In this document: piece after piece, positions 53,168 through 63,228 of the stretch | Numbering within the stretch: the stretch's first letter is position 1 | How the letters are laid out: each line of letters opens with the position of its first letter | Made by a program: the position numbers and the translations under genes | DNA from: Clostridiales bacterium | GTDB taxonomy: Bacteria > Bacillota > Clostridia > Lachnospirales > Lachnospiraceae | NCBI GenBank assembly: GCA_021202925.1 | Contig: JAJQCD010000019.1 | Coordinates: 1-64,000, forward strand | Direction: 5' to 3' | Length of the DNA stretch: 64,000 nt | Notes under the pieces: generated by a model | Told to the model about the DNA's origin: nothing | What the model saw: the letters and a program-made list of their open reading frames with translations, nothing else | The model's database searches: none

Positions 53168-54207
53168 CGAAGCTCCTCCTTTCGGAACACCCAGTTTTTC
53201 TGAATCACAAAGCTGACAAAAAACAGGACGCTGTCCACGATCAGTTTTGCCACAACCGGCCACAGAAACAGTGAAAACAGCGATACCAATCCGCTGCTCG
53301 CGCACATCTGCGCGATAAAGAGACATCCGTAGCGAACCGCTTCCCTTCCCATCGTCCTTCGGCTGCGGAAAGTCCAGTAGCGTGCCAGCAGGTAATTGAC
53401 CATCCCCGAAGCGATTCTGGCTAAAACGGCCGCCAGAAAGACGCCCTGTATTCGCGGGAATGGGAGCAGGCGCATAAACAGGAAAAACAGAGAATAGTCC
53501 ACGGCTGCTCCGGCCAGCGAACTGGCGAGATGCCGCAGCAATCTCCCGTATACCCGTGCCGAATCCCTGACCGGGTGAAAATGAGAACCCCGGTTGCCAT
53601 CCCGGTACACGGTCTGAATCGGTACCGGATAGAAAGGCACTGCTCCCGCCGCATCCAGCAGAACATTCATTTCATACTCATACCGCTCGCCCTCCTCTAT
53701 GAGCGCCAGTCTCTCCAAGCAGGCCGGCACGCCCCGCAGACCGGTCTGCGTATCTGCACATGCGACTCCGGTCATCAGCCGGAATACAAACGACGTGATC
53801 CGGTTCCCGAACCGACTCTTCCACGGTACATTGTCACTTCCAAAATCTCTCGTTCCCAGCACCAGCGCATCCGGATGTTCCGCAAGCGCCCGCCCCACCG
53901 CGAGGATATCCTCTGGCAAATGCTGCCCGTCCGCATCCGCAGTAATATAACAGTTTCCCTCGCCAAAGCGCTCCACTGCGGTTCGAAATCCTGTCTTCAG
54001 CGCGGCTCCCTTACCACGATTTTTATCATGCTTTGCCACGATACAGCCACACCGCAACACTTCCTGAAAAACCGGCCGGTGCGTCTCGTCACTGCCGTCG
54101 TCAATCACAATGATACACAAAAACCCAAGCGCCCGCAATTCACGCAACAGGGCGATCAGGGTTTCATCCGGATTGAAAGCGGGAATCAATATGATGTTCT
54201 GAGTCAT
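53125..54207 (-). CDS. glycosyltransferase family 2 fused to GtrA-like membrane domain
   Basis: A 360-residue fusion. Residues about 1-230 are a GT-A glycosyltransferase: IILIPAFNPDE, IVIDDGSDE, the metal site ITADADGQH and RGKGAALKTG, like polyprenyl-phosphate sugar transferases. Residues about 235-350 hold four membrane helices of the GtrA/DPMS type, ending with FVIQKNWVF. It likely moves a sugar on to undecaprenyl phosphate and flips or presents it. ATG 54207 is used since AAAGGTGG is 9 nt upstream; ATG 54216 is too close to it. It is followed by the NAGPA-type gene. Confidence 0.9.
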   Translation of the reverse strand: MTQNIILIPAFNPDETLIALLRELRALGFLCIIVIDDGSDETHRPVFQEVLRCGCIVAKHDKNRGKGAALKTGFRTAVERFGEGNCYITADADGQHLPEDILAVGRALAEHPDALVLGTRDFGSDNVPWKSRFGNRITSFVFRLMTGVACADTQTGLRGVPACLERLALIEEGERYEYEMNVLLDAAGAVPFYPVPIQTVYRDGNRGSHFHPVRDSARVYGRLLRHLASSLAGAAVDYSLFFLFMRLLPFPRIQGVFLAAVLARIASGMVNYLLARYWTFRSRRTMGREAVRYGCLFIAQMCASSGLVSLFSLFLWPVVAKLIVDSVLFFVSFVIQKNWVFRKEELRWSGMQGTEKIAGH

Positions 54208-54400
54208 ACCTTGCATCCACCTTTCTACCAGACTGACCTTTCTGATGTCAGGGTCACTTTGGTCTGCCAGCATCTGCCAGTCCGTTATGATGTCTCATTC
54301 TACAATGGAAGTGTCATTTTTCTGTGATGAAAGTACGACCATTTTATGTGCGGCACATCCGGAATGGTAAGTCTCCCCCTCCGGTCAGCATTCAGAGTCA

Positions 54401-54439
54401 GCAAATGCGGCGCCCTTTAAAAAGGACGCCGCATTTGCC
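54401..54439. terminator. bidirectional terminator downstream of copA
   Basis: GCAAATGCGGCG (54401-54412) and CGCCGCATTTGC (54427-54438) are perfect inverted repeats with an inner CCTTT/AAAGG pair. It lies 20 nt after the copA stop codon. T-runs are short, so strength is uncertain. Confidence 0.65.
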
Positions 54440-54458
54440 TGAAACTTCGTATGGATTC

Positions 54459-54668
54459 TCACGCGATTGCAGTTACTTTGTAATCCTTGTCTTCCACGGC
54501 CTTTTTGAGTACGTCGTCGGCAATTTCACCGTTTAACGTTACAACCGCGGTTCCCTTCTCATGACTGACGTCCGCCGCGTCTACCTGTGGAAGAGCCTCA
54601 AGCGCCTTCTTTACCGCTGCCTCGCAGTGTCCGCACATCATTCCTTCAATACTGATTGTCTTTGTCAT
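54459..54668 (-). CDS. CopZ-like copper chaperone from an internal start inside copA (predicted)
   Basis: The last 69 codons of copA begin with ATG (54668) preceded by a perfect AAGGAGGA at a 7-nt spacing (54676-54683). The encoded piece [20 protein letters not shown] is a complete heavy-metal-associated domain with the CxxC pair, just like free CopZ. Translation from this site would give a stand-alone chaperone in addition to full CopA. The site lies in the linker NNENKEDSQ, which has no structural role, supporting the idea of a former gene border. Not proven without expression data. Confidence 0.5.
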   Translation of the reverse strand: MTKTISIEGMMCGHCEAAVKKALEALPQVDAADVSHEKGTAVVTLNGEIADDVLKKAVEDKDYKVTAIA

Positions 54669-56999
54669 CTGACTATCCTCCTTATTTTCATTGTTATCTG
54701 AACCAGTTACGACCAAAGAGCGGATCTTTTTGTCGCGGCTGGAATCATACATTTTAAACAGGTTCAGGCGCAGGGCATTGCTGACCACACAGAAGCTGGA
54801 TAAGCTCATGGCCGCCGCACCGAACATCGGATTCAGCTTCAGCCCAAACAGCGGGAACCAGACGCCGGCAGCCAGCGGAATGCCGATCACATTATAGAAA
54901 AACGCCCAGAACAGATTTTCATGAATGTTCTTCAGTGTCGCGCGGCTTAAGCGGATTGCCGCCGGGACATCGCTTAAGCGACTCTTCATCAGCACCACAT
55001 CGGCCGCATCAATCGCGATATCCGTCCCCGCGCCGATCGCAATGCCCATGTCAGCGCGGGTCAGCGCCGGCGCATCGTTGATGCCATCGCCGACCATCGC
55101 TACTTTCCCTTTTTTCTTCAACTGACGGATTACCTGCTCCTTGCCATCCGGCAGGACTCCGGCAATCACTTCATCCACACCGGCCTGTGCGCCGATTGCC
55201 TTCGCTGTGCGCTCGTTATCACCGGTCAGCATAACTACATGAATGCCCATATTCTGCAGTTCCCGGATCGCCTGCGGGCTGTCTTCCTTGATGACATCAG
55301 CCACTGCGATGACACCGGCCAGCTGTCCGCTTCGCGAGAAGAACAACGGCGTCCTGCCGGATTCCGCCAGACGCTCAGACTCTCGCTGAAGGCGATCCGG
55401 AACGGACGCCTGCGTGCGGATAAAATTCAGATTGCCACCGGAGAGTATATCCCCGTTAAGGACGGCAGTCAACCCGTTGCCCGGCAGCGCCTGGAAATCT
55501 GCAACCTCTGCAACCGCAAGCGCCTTTTCCTCTGCCCGCCGCAGGATGGCCTTTGCAAGCGGATGTTCGCTTTTCTTCTCCAGTGCGCAGGCCAGCGACA
55601 AAAGCGATTCTTCGTCATATCCGTCTGCCGGAACGATATCCGTCACCTGTGGTTCTCCGCTGGTAATCGTACCGGTCTTATCCAGAGCGACAATCTGCAT
55701 CTTGCCGGTCTCCTCCAGCGAGACCGCCGTCTTAAACATAATGCCATGCTTTGCGCCCATGCCATTTCCAACCATGATGGCAACCGGCGTCGCCAGTCCC
55801 AGCGCACAGGGACAGCTGATCACCAGCACGGAGATTCCCCTGGCTAACGCAAACCCAAAGCTCTGCCCGGCAAGCAGCCAGACAATCGTCGTCACGATCG
55901 CAATGCTGATCACCGTCGGCACAAAGACCCCCGATACCCGATCCGCGATCTTCGCAATCGGCGCCTTCGTCGCCGCGGCGTCACTGACCATCTGAATGAT
56001 CTGAGAAAGGGTCGTATCCTCCCCGACCCGCGTCGCCCGACAGCGGATAAAGCCGGACTGATTCACGGTTGCCGCAGAAACCTTATCTCCCTTTGCCTTG
56101 TCAACCGGAATACTCTCGCCGGTCAGCGCCGATTCATTGACTGCACTGCTGCCCTCCAGCACAATGCCGTCTACCGGAATGTTCTCTCCCGGGCGCACGA
56201 CAAAGATATCATCCTTCTGTACCTGGTCAATAGAAACTGTCTGCTCCACACCGCCACGCACAAGGGTCGCCGTCTTTGGCGCCAGCTTCATCAGGCTCTT
56301 GAGTGCGTCGGTCGTCCTTCCCTTCGAGCGGGCCTCCAGCATTTTCCCGACCGTAATCAGAGTCAGGATCATCGCTGCGGACTCAAAGTAAAATTCATGC
56401 ATATACGTCATGACCGCATCCATGTCCATCTTCGCCTGCGCGTCCGTCATTGCAAACAACGCATAAGAGCTGTACAGAAAAGAGGCCGCAGACCCCATCG
56501 CCACCAGGGTGTCCATATTCGGTGCACGGTGCAACAGGCTCCGGAAACCGCTGACAAAAAACTTCTGATTGATGACCATAATGATTGCGGCCAGATACGC
56601 CTGTGCCAGTCCCATTGCAACATGGTTGCCTTCAAAAAATGCCGGCAGCGGCCACCCCCACATCATATGTCCCATGGAGATATACATCAGCACAACCAGA
56701 AATCCCAGCGACCAGATCAGCCTCCGCTTCAGAACAGGCGTATCCCGGTCCTTCAGCGCATCCTCAGCGGCTGCCATACCGCCATCCCGTTCCTTCGCAG
56801 CGCCCTTCTTCGACGCGCCGTATCCGGCATTCTGAACCGCCGCAATTACATCCTGCGCCGATGCCGATCCCTCCACTCCCATGGAGTTCGTCAGCAGACT
56901 GACGGAACAGGATGTGACCCCCGGAACCTTCAAGACCGCTTTCTCCACACGCGCACTACATGCCGCACAGCTCATCCCGGTTACCGTATATTGTTCCAT
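54459..56999 (-). CDS. copA: copper-exporting P1B-type ATPase with N- and C-terminal HMA domains
   Basis: An 846-residue copper pump. N-terminal HMA domain with MSCAAC (about 9-14), eight membrane helices, actuator TGES, CPC motif SCPCALG, phosphorylation DKTGT, HP motif SEHPLAKAI and hinge GDGINDAP. After helix 8 a linker and a second HMA domain (MMCGHC) are fused, unusual for CopA and CopZ-like in sequence. It exports Cu(I). The ATG at 56999 has GGAGGA 9 nt upstream. It follows csoR by 135 nt and is controlled by it. Confidence 0.95.
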   Translation of the reverse strand: MEQYTVTGMSCAACSARVEKAVLKVPGVTSCSVSLLTNSMGVEGSASAQDVIAAVQNAGYGASKKGAAKERDGGMAAAEDALKDRDTPVLKRRLIWSLGFLVVLMYISMGHMMWGWPLPAFFEGNHVAMGLAQAYLAAIIMVINQKFFVSGFRSLLHRAPNMDTLVAMGSAASFLYSSYALFAMTDAQAKMDMDAVMTYMHEFYFESAAMILTLITVGKMLEARSKGRTTDALKSLMKLAPKTATLVRGGVEQTVSIDQVQKDDIFVVRPGENIPVDGIVLEGSSAVNESALTGESIPVDKAKGDKVSAATVNQSGFIRCRATRVGEDTTLSQIIQMVSDAAATKAPIAKIADRVSGVFVPTVISIAIVTTIVWLLAGQSFGFALARGISVLVISCPCALGLATPVAIMVGNGMGAKHGIMFKTAVSLEETGKMQIVALDKTGTITSGEPQVTDIVPADGYDEESLLSLACALEKKSEHPLAKAILRRAEEKALAVAEVADFQALPGNGLTAVLNGDILSGGNLNFIRTQASVPDRLQRESERLAESGRTPLFFSRSGQLAGVIAVADVIKEDSPQAIRELQNMGIHVVMLTGDNERTAKAIGAQAGVDEVIAGVLPDGKEQVIRQLKKKGKVAMVGDGINDAPALTRADMGIAIGAGTDIAIDAADVVLMKSRLSDVPAAIRLSRATLKNIHENLFWAFFYNVIGIPLAAGVWFPLFGLKLNPMFGAAAMSLSSFCVVSNALRLNLFKMYDSSRDKKIRSLVVTGSDNNENKEDSQMTKTISIEGMMCGHCEAAVKKALEALPQVDAADVSHEKGTAVVTLNGEIADDVLKKAVEDKDYKVTAIA

Positions 57000-57134
57000 A
57001 GTCGTCTTCCTCCAATCTATCCTTATCCACCCGATATTCTTCCCCATCCCACCGGAAAATATCGGGACAATCCGGAGCGAATCGTTTCTGTGCCGACAGC
57101 CGCTCCGGACTGTCGGCCGCCGCCTGAGTCAGCA

Positions 57135-57452
57135 TCATTTCATCAGCTTCTGTAATACCTCCACCAGCTCATCGATCGTCTCTTCCTTCCCGTCCCGGAT
57201 ATCCCGCGCGACACAGGTACGGATATGGTTCGCCAGCAATACCTTGTTGAAGCTGTTCAGCGCTGCGTTCGCCGCCGCCACCTGCACCAGAATCTCCGGA
57301 CAGTAGCAATCCCGTTCCACCATTCCGCGAATCCCACGAATCTGACCTTCGATACGGCTCAACCGGTTGACCAGATCCCTGTATTCCTTCTCCGAACGCA
57401 CCTTCGTCTTATGACAGCAGCCGTTCTCCGGCAAATCACGCTTTTCTTCCAT
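57135..57452 (-). CDS. csoR: CsoR-family copper-sensing repressor
   Basis: A 105-residue all-helical repressor of the CsoR/RcnR family. The copper ligands are seen as Cys in RDCYCPEIL and His-x3-Cys in NHIRTC; the N-terminal helix reads RLSRIEGQIRGIRGM, the family signature. Cu(I) binding frees it from DNA. ATG 57452 has GAGGTG 6 nt upstream. Its own promoter holds two operator copies, so it represses itself and copA. Confidence 0.94.
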   Translation of the reverse strand: MEEKRDLPENGCCHKTKVRSEKEYRDLVNRLSRIEGQIRGIRGMVERDCYCPEILVQVAAANAALNSFNKVLLANHIRTCVARDIRDGKEETIDELVEVLQKLMK

Positions 57453-57473
57453 CTCTGTCACCTCATTTTCTGC

Positions 57474-57526
57474 ATACCCTTTGGGGGTATCCCTGTATCT
57501 GCATGTAATATACCCCCAAAGGGTAT
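57474..57526. promoter_or_regulatory. two CsoR operators
   Basis: ATACCCTTTGGGGGTAT (57474-57490) and its exact inverse ATACCCCCAAAGGGTAT (57510-57526) match the CsoR-type TACCC-x3-GGGGTA palindrome. The second overlaps the -10 and spacer, the first lies between promoter and csoR. Confidence 0.88.
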
Positions 57527-57535
57527 TTTTGTCAA
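57507..57535 (-). promoter_or_regulatory. sigma-A promoter of csoR-copA
   Basis: Minus-strand consensus -35 TTGACA (57530-57535), 17-nt spacer, -10 TATATT (57507-57512), overlapped by a CsoR operator. Confidence 0.88.
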
Positions 57536-57563
57536 CCCCCTGTTTTCCTTTTTCGAACCATTC

Positions 57564-57597
57564 AAAAAGGACAGAACGTCAGACGATGTCCTGTCCT
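57564..57597 (-). terminator. terminator of polC
   Basis: Minus strand: AGGACAG (57591-57597) pairs with CTGTCCT (57568-57574) around a 16-nt loop, and TTTT follows. It lies about 90 nt past the polC stop codon. Confidence 0.7.
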
Positions 57598-57624
57598 CTG
57601 AATCATTTTCTGCTGTCCCCCCAT

Positions 57625-57675
57625 AAAGCCAGGTCGAGGGCGCAGGTTTGCTCTGCATACCCTTCGCATGGAGCC
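57625..57675 (+). repeat. dispersed intergenic repeat, partial copy 3
   Basis: GGCGCAGGTTTGCTCTGCAT then ACCCTTCG and GAGCCTAGCAG closely follow GGCGCAGACTTGCTCTGCAT, GCCCTTCG and AAGCTTAGCATAG of copy 1 near 9525-9570. The leading GAAACTCAGCG unit is missing. Confidence 0.6.
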
Positions 57676-57687
57676 TAGCAGAACGGC

Positions 57688-60600
57688 TTATACCGCAAAA
57701 TCAAACAGCGACAACTGGTTCGTCTCCGGCAGATCACCGAGCAGACCCAGATCGCCCATCAGGTCGCAAAGCGTCTTGCCCACCTTCGAGCGGTTGCGGA
57801 AATCCTCTCTGGAGAGGAACGGCCCGTCCGCCGCCGCTTCGACAACGCCCTCGGCCGCCTTGTCGCCCAGCCCGTCAATGCTGGAGAAGGATGGCATCAG
57901 CTTTCCGTCGATGATCTGAAACCGGTCTGCTTTCGCCTGGTAAATATCAATCGGCATGAAATCAAATCCCCTCGCAAACATCTCCTGCACAATACGCATG
58001 TCCCGCAGCGTATCCTGCTCTTTTTTTGACAGCGAATCACTGCGATTGCGATAGTCCGCCAGATGATGCTCCAGCTTATCATGTCCCTGACACATCAGCT
58101 CATAAGAAAACCCACTCGCACGAATGCTGAAATATGCGGCATAATACTCCAGCGGATAAAACACCTTACAGTATGCCACGCGCCATGCCATCATAACGTA
58201 AGCCGCCGCATGCGCCTTCGGGAACATATATTTAATCTTCAGGCAGGAATCAATGTACCACTGAGGGACATCGTGCGCCTTCATCTCCTCGATCCACTCC
58301 GGCTTTAAGCCCTTTCCTTTTCGCACAGACTCCATAATGGTAAAAGAAAGTCCCTGCTCCAGCCCCTTCTGAATCAGATACACCATGATATCGTCACGGC
58401 AGCAGATCGCCGTCTGAATCGTCGCCTGACCACTCAGAATCAGATCCTTCGCATTGCCCAGCCACACATCCGTGCCGTGTGCCAGCCCCGCAATACGAAC
58501 CAGGTCAGAGAAATATTTCGGCTTCGCATCCAGAAGCATCTGCATCGCGAAATCCGTACCGAACTCCGGAATTCCAAGCGCCCCCAGCTGACAGCCGCCG
58601 ATATCGTCCGGCGTAATGCCCAGCGCGGAGGTATTCTGAAAGAGCGACATTACCTCCGGTGAGTCCAGAGGAATATCCTTCACGGGATCGAGCCCGGTCA
58701 GGTCCTGCAGCATGCGGATCATCGTCGGATCATCGTGTCCAAGAATATCCAGCTTCAGCAGGTTGTGATCAATCGAATGATAATCAAAATGCGTCGTCAT
58801 GGTCTTCGTCGTCATATCGTTGGCCGGCCGCTGCACCGGCGTAAAGGAATAGATCTCCTCTCCGATCGGCAGTACCACAATGCCACCGGGATGCTGTCCG
58901 GTCGTGCGCCGGACGCCCACGCACCCCTGCACGATACGGTCAATCTCACAGTTCCTCTTATGTATGCCCCGCTCCTCATAATAGCGTTTCACAAACCCGA
59001 ACGCCGTCTTATCCGCCAGAGTGCCGATTGTACCGGCGCGGAATGTCTGTCCCTTACCGAAGATCACTTCGGTATAATCATGCGCCTTGCTCTGATACTC
59101 GCCGGAAAAATTCAGGTCGATATCCGGTTCTTTGTCGCCCTTGAAGCCCAGGAACGTCTCAAACGGAATGTCAAAGCCTGCCTTTGTCAGCTTATGCCCG
59201 CAGACCGGACAATCCTTATCCGGCATATCGCAGCCCGCCATGCCGGCGAATTTCTTCACATCTTCCGAATCGAAATCCGAATAGTGACAGTTGTCACAGA
59301 TGTAATGGGGGCTCAGCGAATTTACCTCCGTGATCCCTGCCATCGCCGCCACAAAGGAAGAACCGACCGATCCCCGCGAACCAACCAGATACCCGTCTTC
59401 GTTTGACTTCCACACCAGCTTCTGGGCAATGATATACATGACCGCAAAGCCGTTGGAAATAATGGAATTCAATTCCCGCTCCAGCCGTTCCGTCACGATG
59501 GACGGCAGATTCTCGCCGTATATCTCGTGCGCCCGGTCATAACAGATCCGACGCAGCGTCTCATCCGAATTTTCAATCACCGGCGGGCATTTATCCGGTC
59601 TGACCGGTGAAATCCGTTCACACATGTCCGCGATCATCCGCGTGTTGGTAATCACCACCTCTTCCGCCTTGTCCGGTCCCAGATATTCAAATTCCTTCAG
59701 CATCTCCTCCGTCGTCCGCAGATAAAGTGGCGCCTGATGATCCGCATCGTCAAACCCCTGTCCTGCCATCAGAATCCGGCGATACACCTCGTCCTCCGGA
59801 TTCAGAAAATGCACGTCACAGGTCGCACAGACCGGCTTACCCAGCTGCTCTCCCATCTCCACAATCCGTTTATTGAGGTCAATCAGATCATCCTGCGTTT
59901 TGACCGTACTTTTGGGATCCCTCAGCATAAACTCGTTGTTCCCCAACGGCTGAATCTCCAGAAAATCATAAAAACCCGCAATCTTCAACAGATCCGCCTG
60001 CGGCAGGCCGCGCAGCAGCGACTGATACAGCTCACCCGCCTCACAGGCCGATCCGATGATCAGACCTTCCCGGTATTCATTCAGCACGCTTTTCGGAATT
60101 CTCGGCCGTTTGGCAAAATAGTCAATGTGGGACCAGGAAACCAGCCGGTACAGATTGATCCGCCCGATTTCATTCTTCGCCAGAATAATCACATGATAGG
60201 TAGGCATCTTTTTGATCGCTTCCGGGCTCATTGCGCTCATCGCATTCAGCTGATCCAGATTTTCCACATCCCGTTCCCGCAGCATTTTCACAAATTTCTC
60301 GAAGATTTCCGCCGTCGCCCCGGCATCATCGACCGCCCGGTGATGGTTCGCCAGAGAAACGCCCAGCGCCTTTGCCACGGTATCCAGCTTAAACCGGTTC
60401 AGATTCGGCAGCAATTGTCTGGCCATCGCCACCGTATCCAGCACCGTCGGTTCAAACGGAATCCCCAGCTCTCCGGCCTTACAGGCGATGAAACTGACGT
60501 CAAAGGATGCATTATGCGCCACCAGCACACTCTCTCCACAGAACCGGAGAAACTCCGGCAGCACCACGTCGATCGGATCCGCCGTCAGTACCATGTCGTC

Positions 60601-62118
60601 GCTGATCCCGGTCAGCTGTTCGATCTCAAAGGGAATGGGTACGTCCGGATTGACAAAGCTGCTGAAGCGATCCGTAATCGCTCCATTGACAACCTTCACC
60701 GCACCGATCTCAATGATCTGGTTTTTCTCCGGTGAAAAGCCGGTTGTCTCAATATCAAACACCACAAAGGAATCCGCAAAGCTCTGCCCCTTCGGATTCT
60801 GTACCAGCTCCTTCTCATCGTCAACCAGGTATCCCTCTACGCCGTAAATGACCTTGAACGGATCATCCTTATCCAGCGCATGATTCGCATCCGGAAATGC
60901 CTGGACGCAGCCATGGTCTGTGATGGCAATGGCAGGCATCCCCCAGGATTTTGCCCGTTTGACAATATCTTTTACCTCCGATACGCCGTCCATGTCGCTC
61001 ATCTTGGTATGGCAGTGAAGTTCCACACGCCGGACCGGCGCCCGGTCGACCCGCTTTGACGTAAAATCCTCGCCGCGCTTGATGCCGTACACGGAACCAA
61101 TCGACAGCTCCCCGTCAAATTTGTCAATCGTCGTCCGCCCCTTCAGACGGATGAAGGTTCCCGCTACAACCGCCCGGTTGATATCTTCGATGGAATCCTC
61201 CGTGGCAAACATTTTCACCGTCAGTGTATCGGTAAAATCTGAAATGTGAAAAATAACAAGCGTATTGCCATTTTTCAGTTCTCTGCTGTCCCTGTCCAGA
61301 ATCTTGCCGCGGATGGTAATCTCTCCCATCTCTCCCTCGATCTTTTCGATCTCGACAAAATGATCCTCGAAATCACGCCCATAAAGGACATCCGGGTTGT
61401 CCGACTTTTTGTGGTACCCGCCCTGGCTCCGGCCGCTCTTGCGGAAATCCCGTTTTAAACCGCCGACGCCTCTGCCGCCATGCGCATCCGCCAGACCGGC
61501 TGCCTTCACCGGGCGCACTTCCTGCGCACTCCGGCTCTCTGACGTCGCCGTCTTCCCCGCCTGCGCCGCCGGTTCCATTCTCACAATCTCCGTCGGCGTC
61601 TCCCGCCTGGTCCGCACCGCCGACACATATTCATACTCGATCTCAACCGGCAGCCCACATCTCTCATGGAAAACCTTTTCCAGAATCCGCTTCAGCTCTC
61701 CCGCTTTTTCCCTGTTGATCGCCGTATCTTCAATCGTCATGTGCAGCACGTCCTCGCGTGGAAAGCTGCAGCGCGCCCTGCGGAAAATCGAATACTCGAT
61801 CATGCTGTAGTTTCTCAATTCCAGAAGCAGGCTGTCGCGATAAACGCCCAGCAACTTCTCCGGCGTATACTGTCCGGACAAGCAGTATCGCTCCATGATG
61901 CGGATGCGAACCTGTTTCCCGGCAAACAGCTGATCCCGCATGCCCCGTTCCAGATCATAAATATTCTTCTTGTGGATCAGACGGGGACTCAACAGGTACA
62001 CGCGAATCAGGCTCCTGTCCCTGGTCATGGAAACACGTTCCACCTCCACCAGGGACAGAAGCTCCGTCATCTGCTCCGTCATATGTAAACCGGGAAAAAC
62101 CTCCAGAAATCCTTTCAT
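57688..62118 (-). CDS. polC: DNA polymerase III PolC-type alpha subunit
   Basis: A 1476-residue replicative polymerase of Gram-positive type. Order: N-terminal domain, OB fold (about 240-330, ITIRGKILDRDSRE), PHP domain (ELHCHTKMSDMDGVSEV, about 370), inserted 3'-5' exonuclease (VFDIETTGFSPEKNQIIEIG, about 455), the rest of PHP, then the polymerase with catalytic DIDLNFSGEYQ near residue 1005. It ends in QLSLF, a sliding-clamp binding motif. Its ATG overlaps the ispG stop (4 nt), the common rseP-ispG-polC order. Confidence 0.97.
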   Translation of the reverse strand: MKGFLEVFPGLHMTEQMTELLSLVEVERVSMTRDRSLIRVYLLSPRLIHKKNIYDLERGMRDQLFAGKQVRIRIMERYCLSGQYTPEKLLGVYRDSLLLELRNYSMIEYSIFRRARCSFPREDVLHMTIEDTAINREKAGELKRILEKVFHERCGLPVEIEYEYVSAVRTRRETPTEIVRMEPAAQAGKTATSESRSAQEVRPVKAAGLADAHGGRGVGGLKRDFRKSGRSQGGYHKKSDNPDVLYGRDFEDHFVEIEKIEGEMGEITIRGKILDRDSRELKNGNTLVIFHISDFTDTLTVKMFATEDSIEDINRAVVAGTFIRLKGRTTIDKFDGELSIGSVYGIKRGEDFTSKRVDRAPVRRVELHCHTKMSDMDGVSEVKDIVKRAKSWGMPAIAITDHGCVQAFPDANHALDKDDPFKVIYGVEGYLVDDEKELVQNPKGQSFADSFVVFDIETTGFSPEKNQIIEIGAVKVVNGAITDRFSSFVNPDVPIPFEIEQLTGISDDMVLTADPIDVVLPEFLRFCGESVLVAHNASFDVSFIACKAGELGIPFEPTVLDTVAMARQLLPNLNRFKLDTVAKALGVSLANHHRAVDDAGATAEIFEKFVKMLRERDVENLDQLNAMSAMSPEAIKKMPTYHVIILAKNEIGRINLYRLVSWSHIDYFAKRPRIPKSVLNEYREGLIIGSACEAGELYQSLLRGLPQADLLKIAGFYDFLEIQPLGNNEFMLRDPKSTVKTQDDLIDLNKRIVEMGEQLGKPVCATCDVHFLNPEDEVYRRILMAGQGFDDADHQAPLYLRTTEEMLKEFEYLGPDKAEEVVITNTRMIADMCERISPVRPDKCPPVIENSDETLRRICYDRAHEIYGENLPSIVTERLERELNSIISNGFAVMYIIAQKLVWKSNEDGYLVGSRGSVGSSFVAAMAGITEVNSLSPHYICDNCHYSDFDSEDVKKFAGMAGCDMPDKDCPVCGHKLTKAGFDIPFETFLGFKGDKEPDIDLNFSGEYQSKAHDYTEVIFGKGQTFRAGTIGTLADKTAFGFVKRYYEERGIHKRNCEIDRIVQGCVGVRRTTGQHPGGIVVLPIGEEIYSFTPVQRPANDMTTKTMTTHFDYHSIDHNLLKLDILGHDDPTMIRMLQDLTGLDPVKDIPLDSPEVMSLFQNTSALGITPDDIGGCQLGALGIPEFGTDFAMQMLLDAKPKYFSDLVRIAGLAHGTDVWLGNAKDLILSGQATIQTAICCRDDIMVYLIQKGLEQGLSFTIMESVRKGKGLKPEWIEEMKAHDVPQWYIDSCLKIKYMFPKAHAAAYVMMAWRVAYCKVFYPLEYYAAYFSIRASGFSYELMCQGHDKLEHHLADYRNRSDSLSKKEQDTLRDMRIVQEMFARGFDFMPIDIYQAKADRFQIIDGKLMPSFSSIDGLGDKAAEGVVEAAADGPFLSREDFRNRSKVGKTLCDLMGDLGLLGDLPETNQLSLFDFAV

Positions 62119-63191
62119 CTGATCTTCTCTTTTCCTCTTTTCGCTGCCCGGGCCTGGTCAAGCTCCGCCTTCAATGCCGGTAACAATTCGTCCTCCGGCA
62201 GTTTTTTCACAATTTCTCCCTTTCGGAACAGCAGGCCTTCGCCAATACCACCGGCAACACCGAAATCAGCCTCCCGTGCCTCTCCCGGTCCGTTCACGAC
62301 ACATCCCATCACCGCTACCTTCCGATCCAGGTCATCATATCCAGTGACCAGATTTTCCACACGGTTTGCCAGCCCGATCAGGTCAATCTGCGTCCGGCCG
62401 CAGGTCGGACAGGACACGACTTCGACGCCGCCTCTGCGAAGACCAAGCGCCCTCAGGATCAGCTTCGCGGATTTGACCTCCTCGATTGGCGCGCCGGTCA
62501 GAGAAACACGAATCGTGTCGCCGATTCCCTGATAGAGGATAATCCCCAGTCCCAATGCCGACTTGATGTTCCCGGATGTCAGCGTCCCTGCTTCCGTGAT
62601 TCCCACATGAAGCGGATAAGTGGTCCTTCTGCTGATCTGCTCGTGCGCCTTCACGCACATCATGACATCCGACGACTTTATGCTGATCACGAGATTGTCA
62701 TAGCCCATCCGTTCGATCAGGGAGACCTTCTCCAGTGCGCTCTCCACGAGGCCCTCCGCCGTCACGCCGCCATATTTTTCAATCAGCCGTTTCTCCAGAG
62801 AACCGCTGTTCACGCCGACCCGGATCGGCACCCCATATTCTTTCGCCTTGTCCACGACCGCCTGCACCCGCTCCACGGCTCCGATATTTCCCGGATTGAT
62901 GCGGATCTTATCCGCACCGCACTCCATGGCGGCGATCGCCAGCCGATAATCAAAATGAATATCCGCCACCAGCGGAATGTGAATGCGCCGCCGGATCTCC
63001 CGGATCGCGGCAGCCGCCTCCATTGTCGGCACCGCGACACGGATAATGTCGCACCCGGCCGCCTCCAGTTCCAGAATCTGCGCCACCGTCGCCTCAACAT
63101 TCTCCGTCTTCGTGTTACACATGGACTGAATCAGAATGGGATTTCCTCCGCCGATGACCCGTTCCCCGATCCGTACTTCCTTCGTCTTCAT
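62115..63191 (-). CDS. ispG: 4-hydroxy-3-methylbut-2-en-1-yl diphosphate synthase
   Basis: A 358-residue iron-sulfur enzyme of the MEP isoprenoid pathway. It has NPILIQSMCNTKTENVEAT at the N-terminus, a TIM-barrel with IRINPGNIG, and the cluster cysteines in SCPTCGRTQID and MGCVVNGPGEA. It turns MEcPP, the product of IspF, into HMBPP. The ATG at 63191 has a GGAGAG site upstream. It lies between rseP and polC. Confidence 0.96.
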   Translation of the reverse strand: MKTKEVRIGERVIGGGNPILIQSMCNTKTENVEATVAQILELEAAGCDIIRVAVPTMEAAAAIREIRRRIHIPLVADIHFDYRLAIAAMECGADKIRINPGNIGAVERVQAVVDKAKEYGVPIRVGVNSGSLEKRLIEKYGGVTAEGLVESALEKVSLIERMGYDNLVISIKSSDVMMCVKAHEQISRRTTYPLHVGITEAGTLTSGNIKSALGLGIILYQGIGDTIRVSLTGAPIEEVKSAKLILRALGLRRGGVEVVSCPTCGRTQIDLIGLANRVENLVTGYDDLDRKVAVMGCVVNGPGEAREADFGVAGGIGEGLLFRKGEIVKKLPEDELLPALKAELDQARAAKRGKEKIR

Positions 63192-63228
63192 CTCCGCTCT
63201 CTCCTATCGCTTTCCAGTCTCACCGGTC

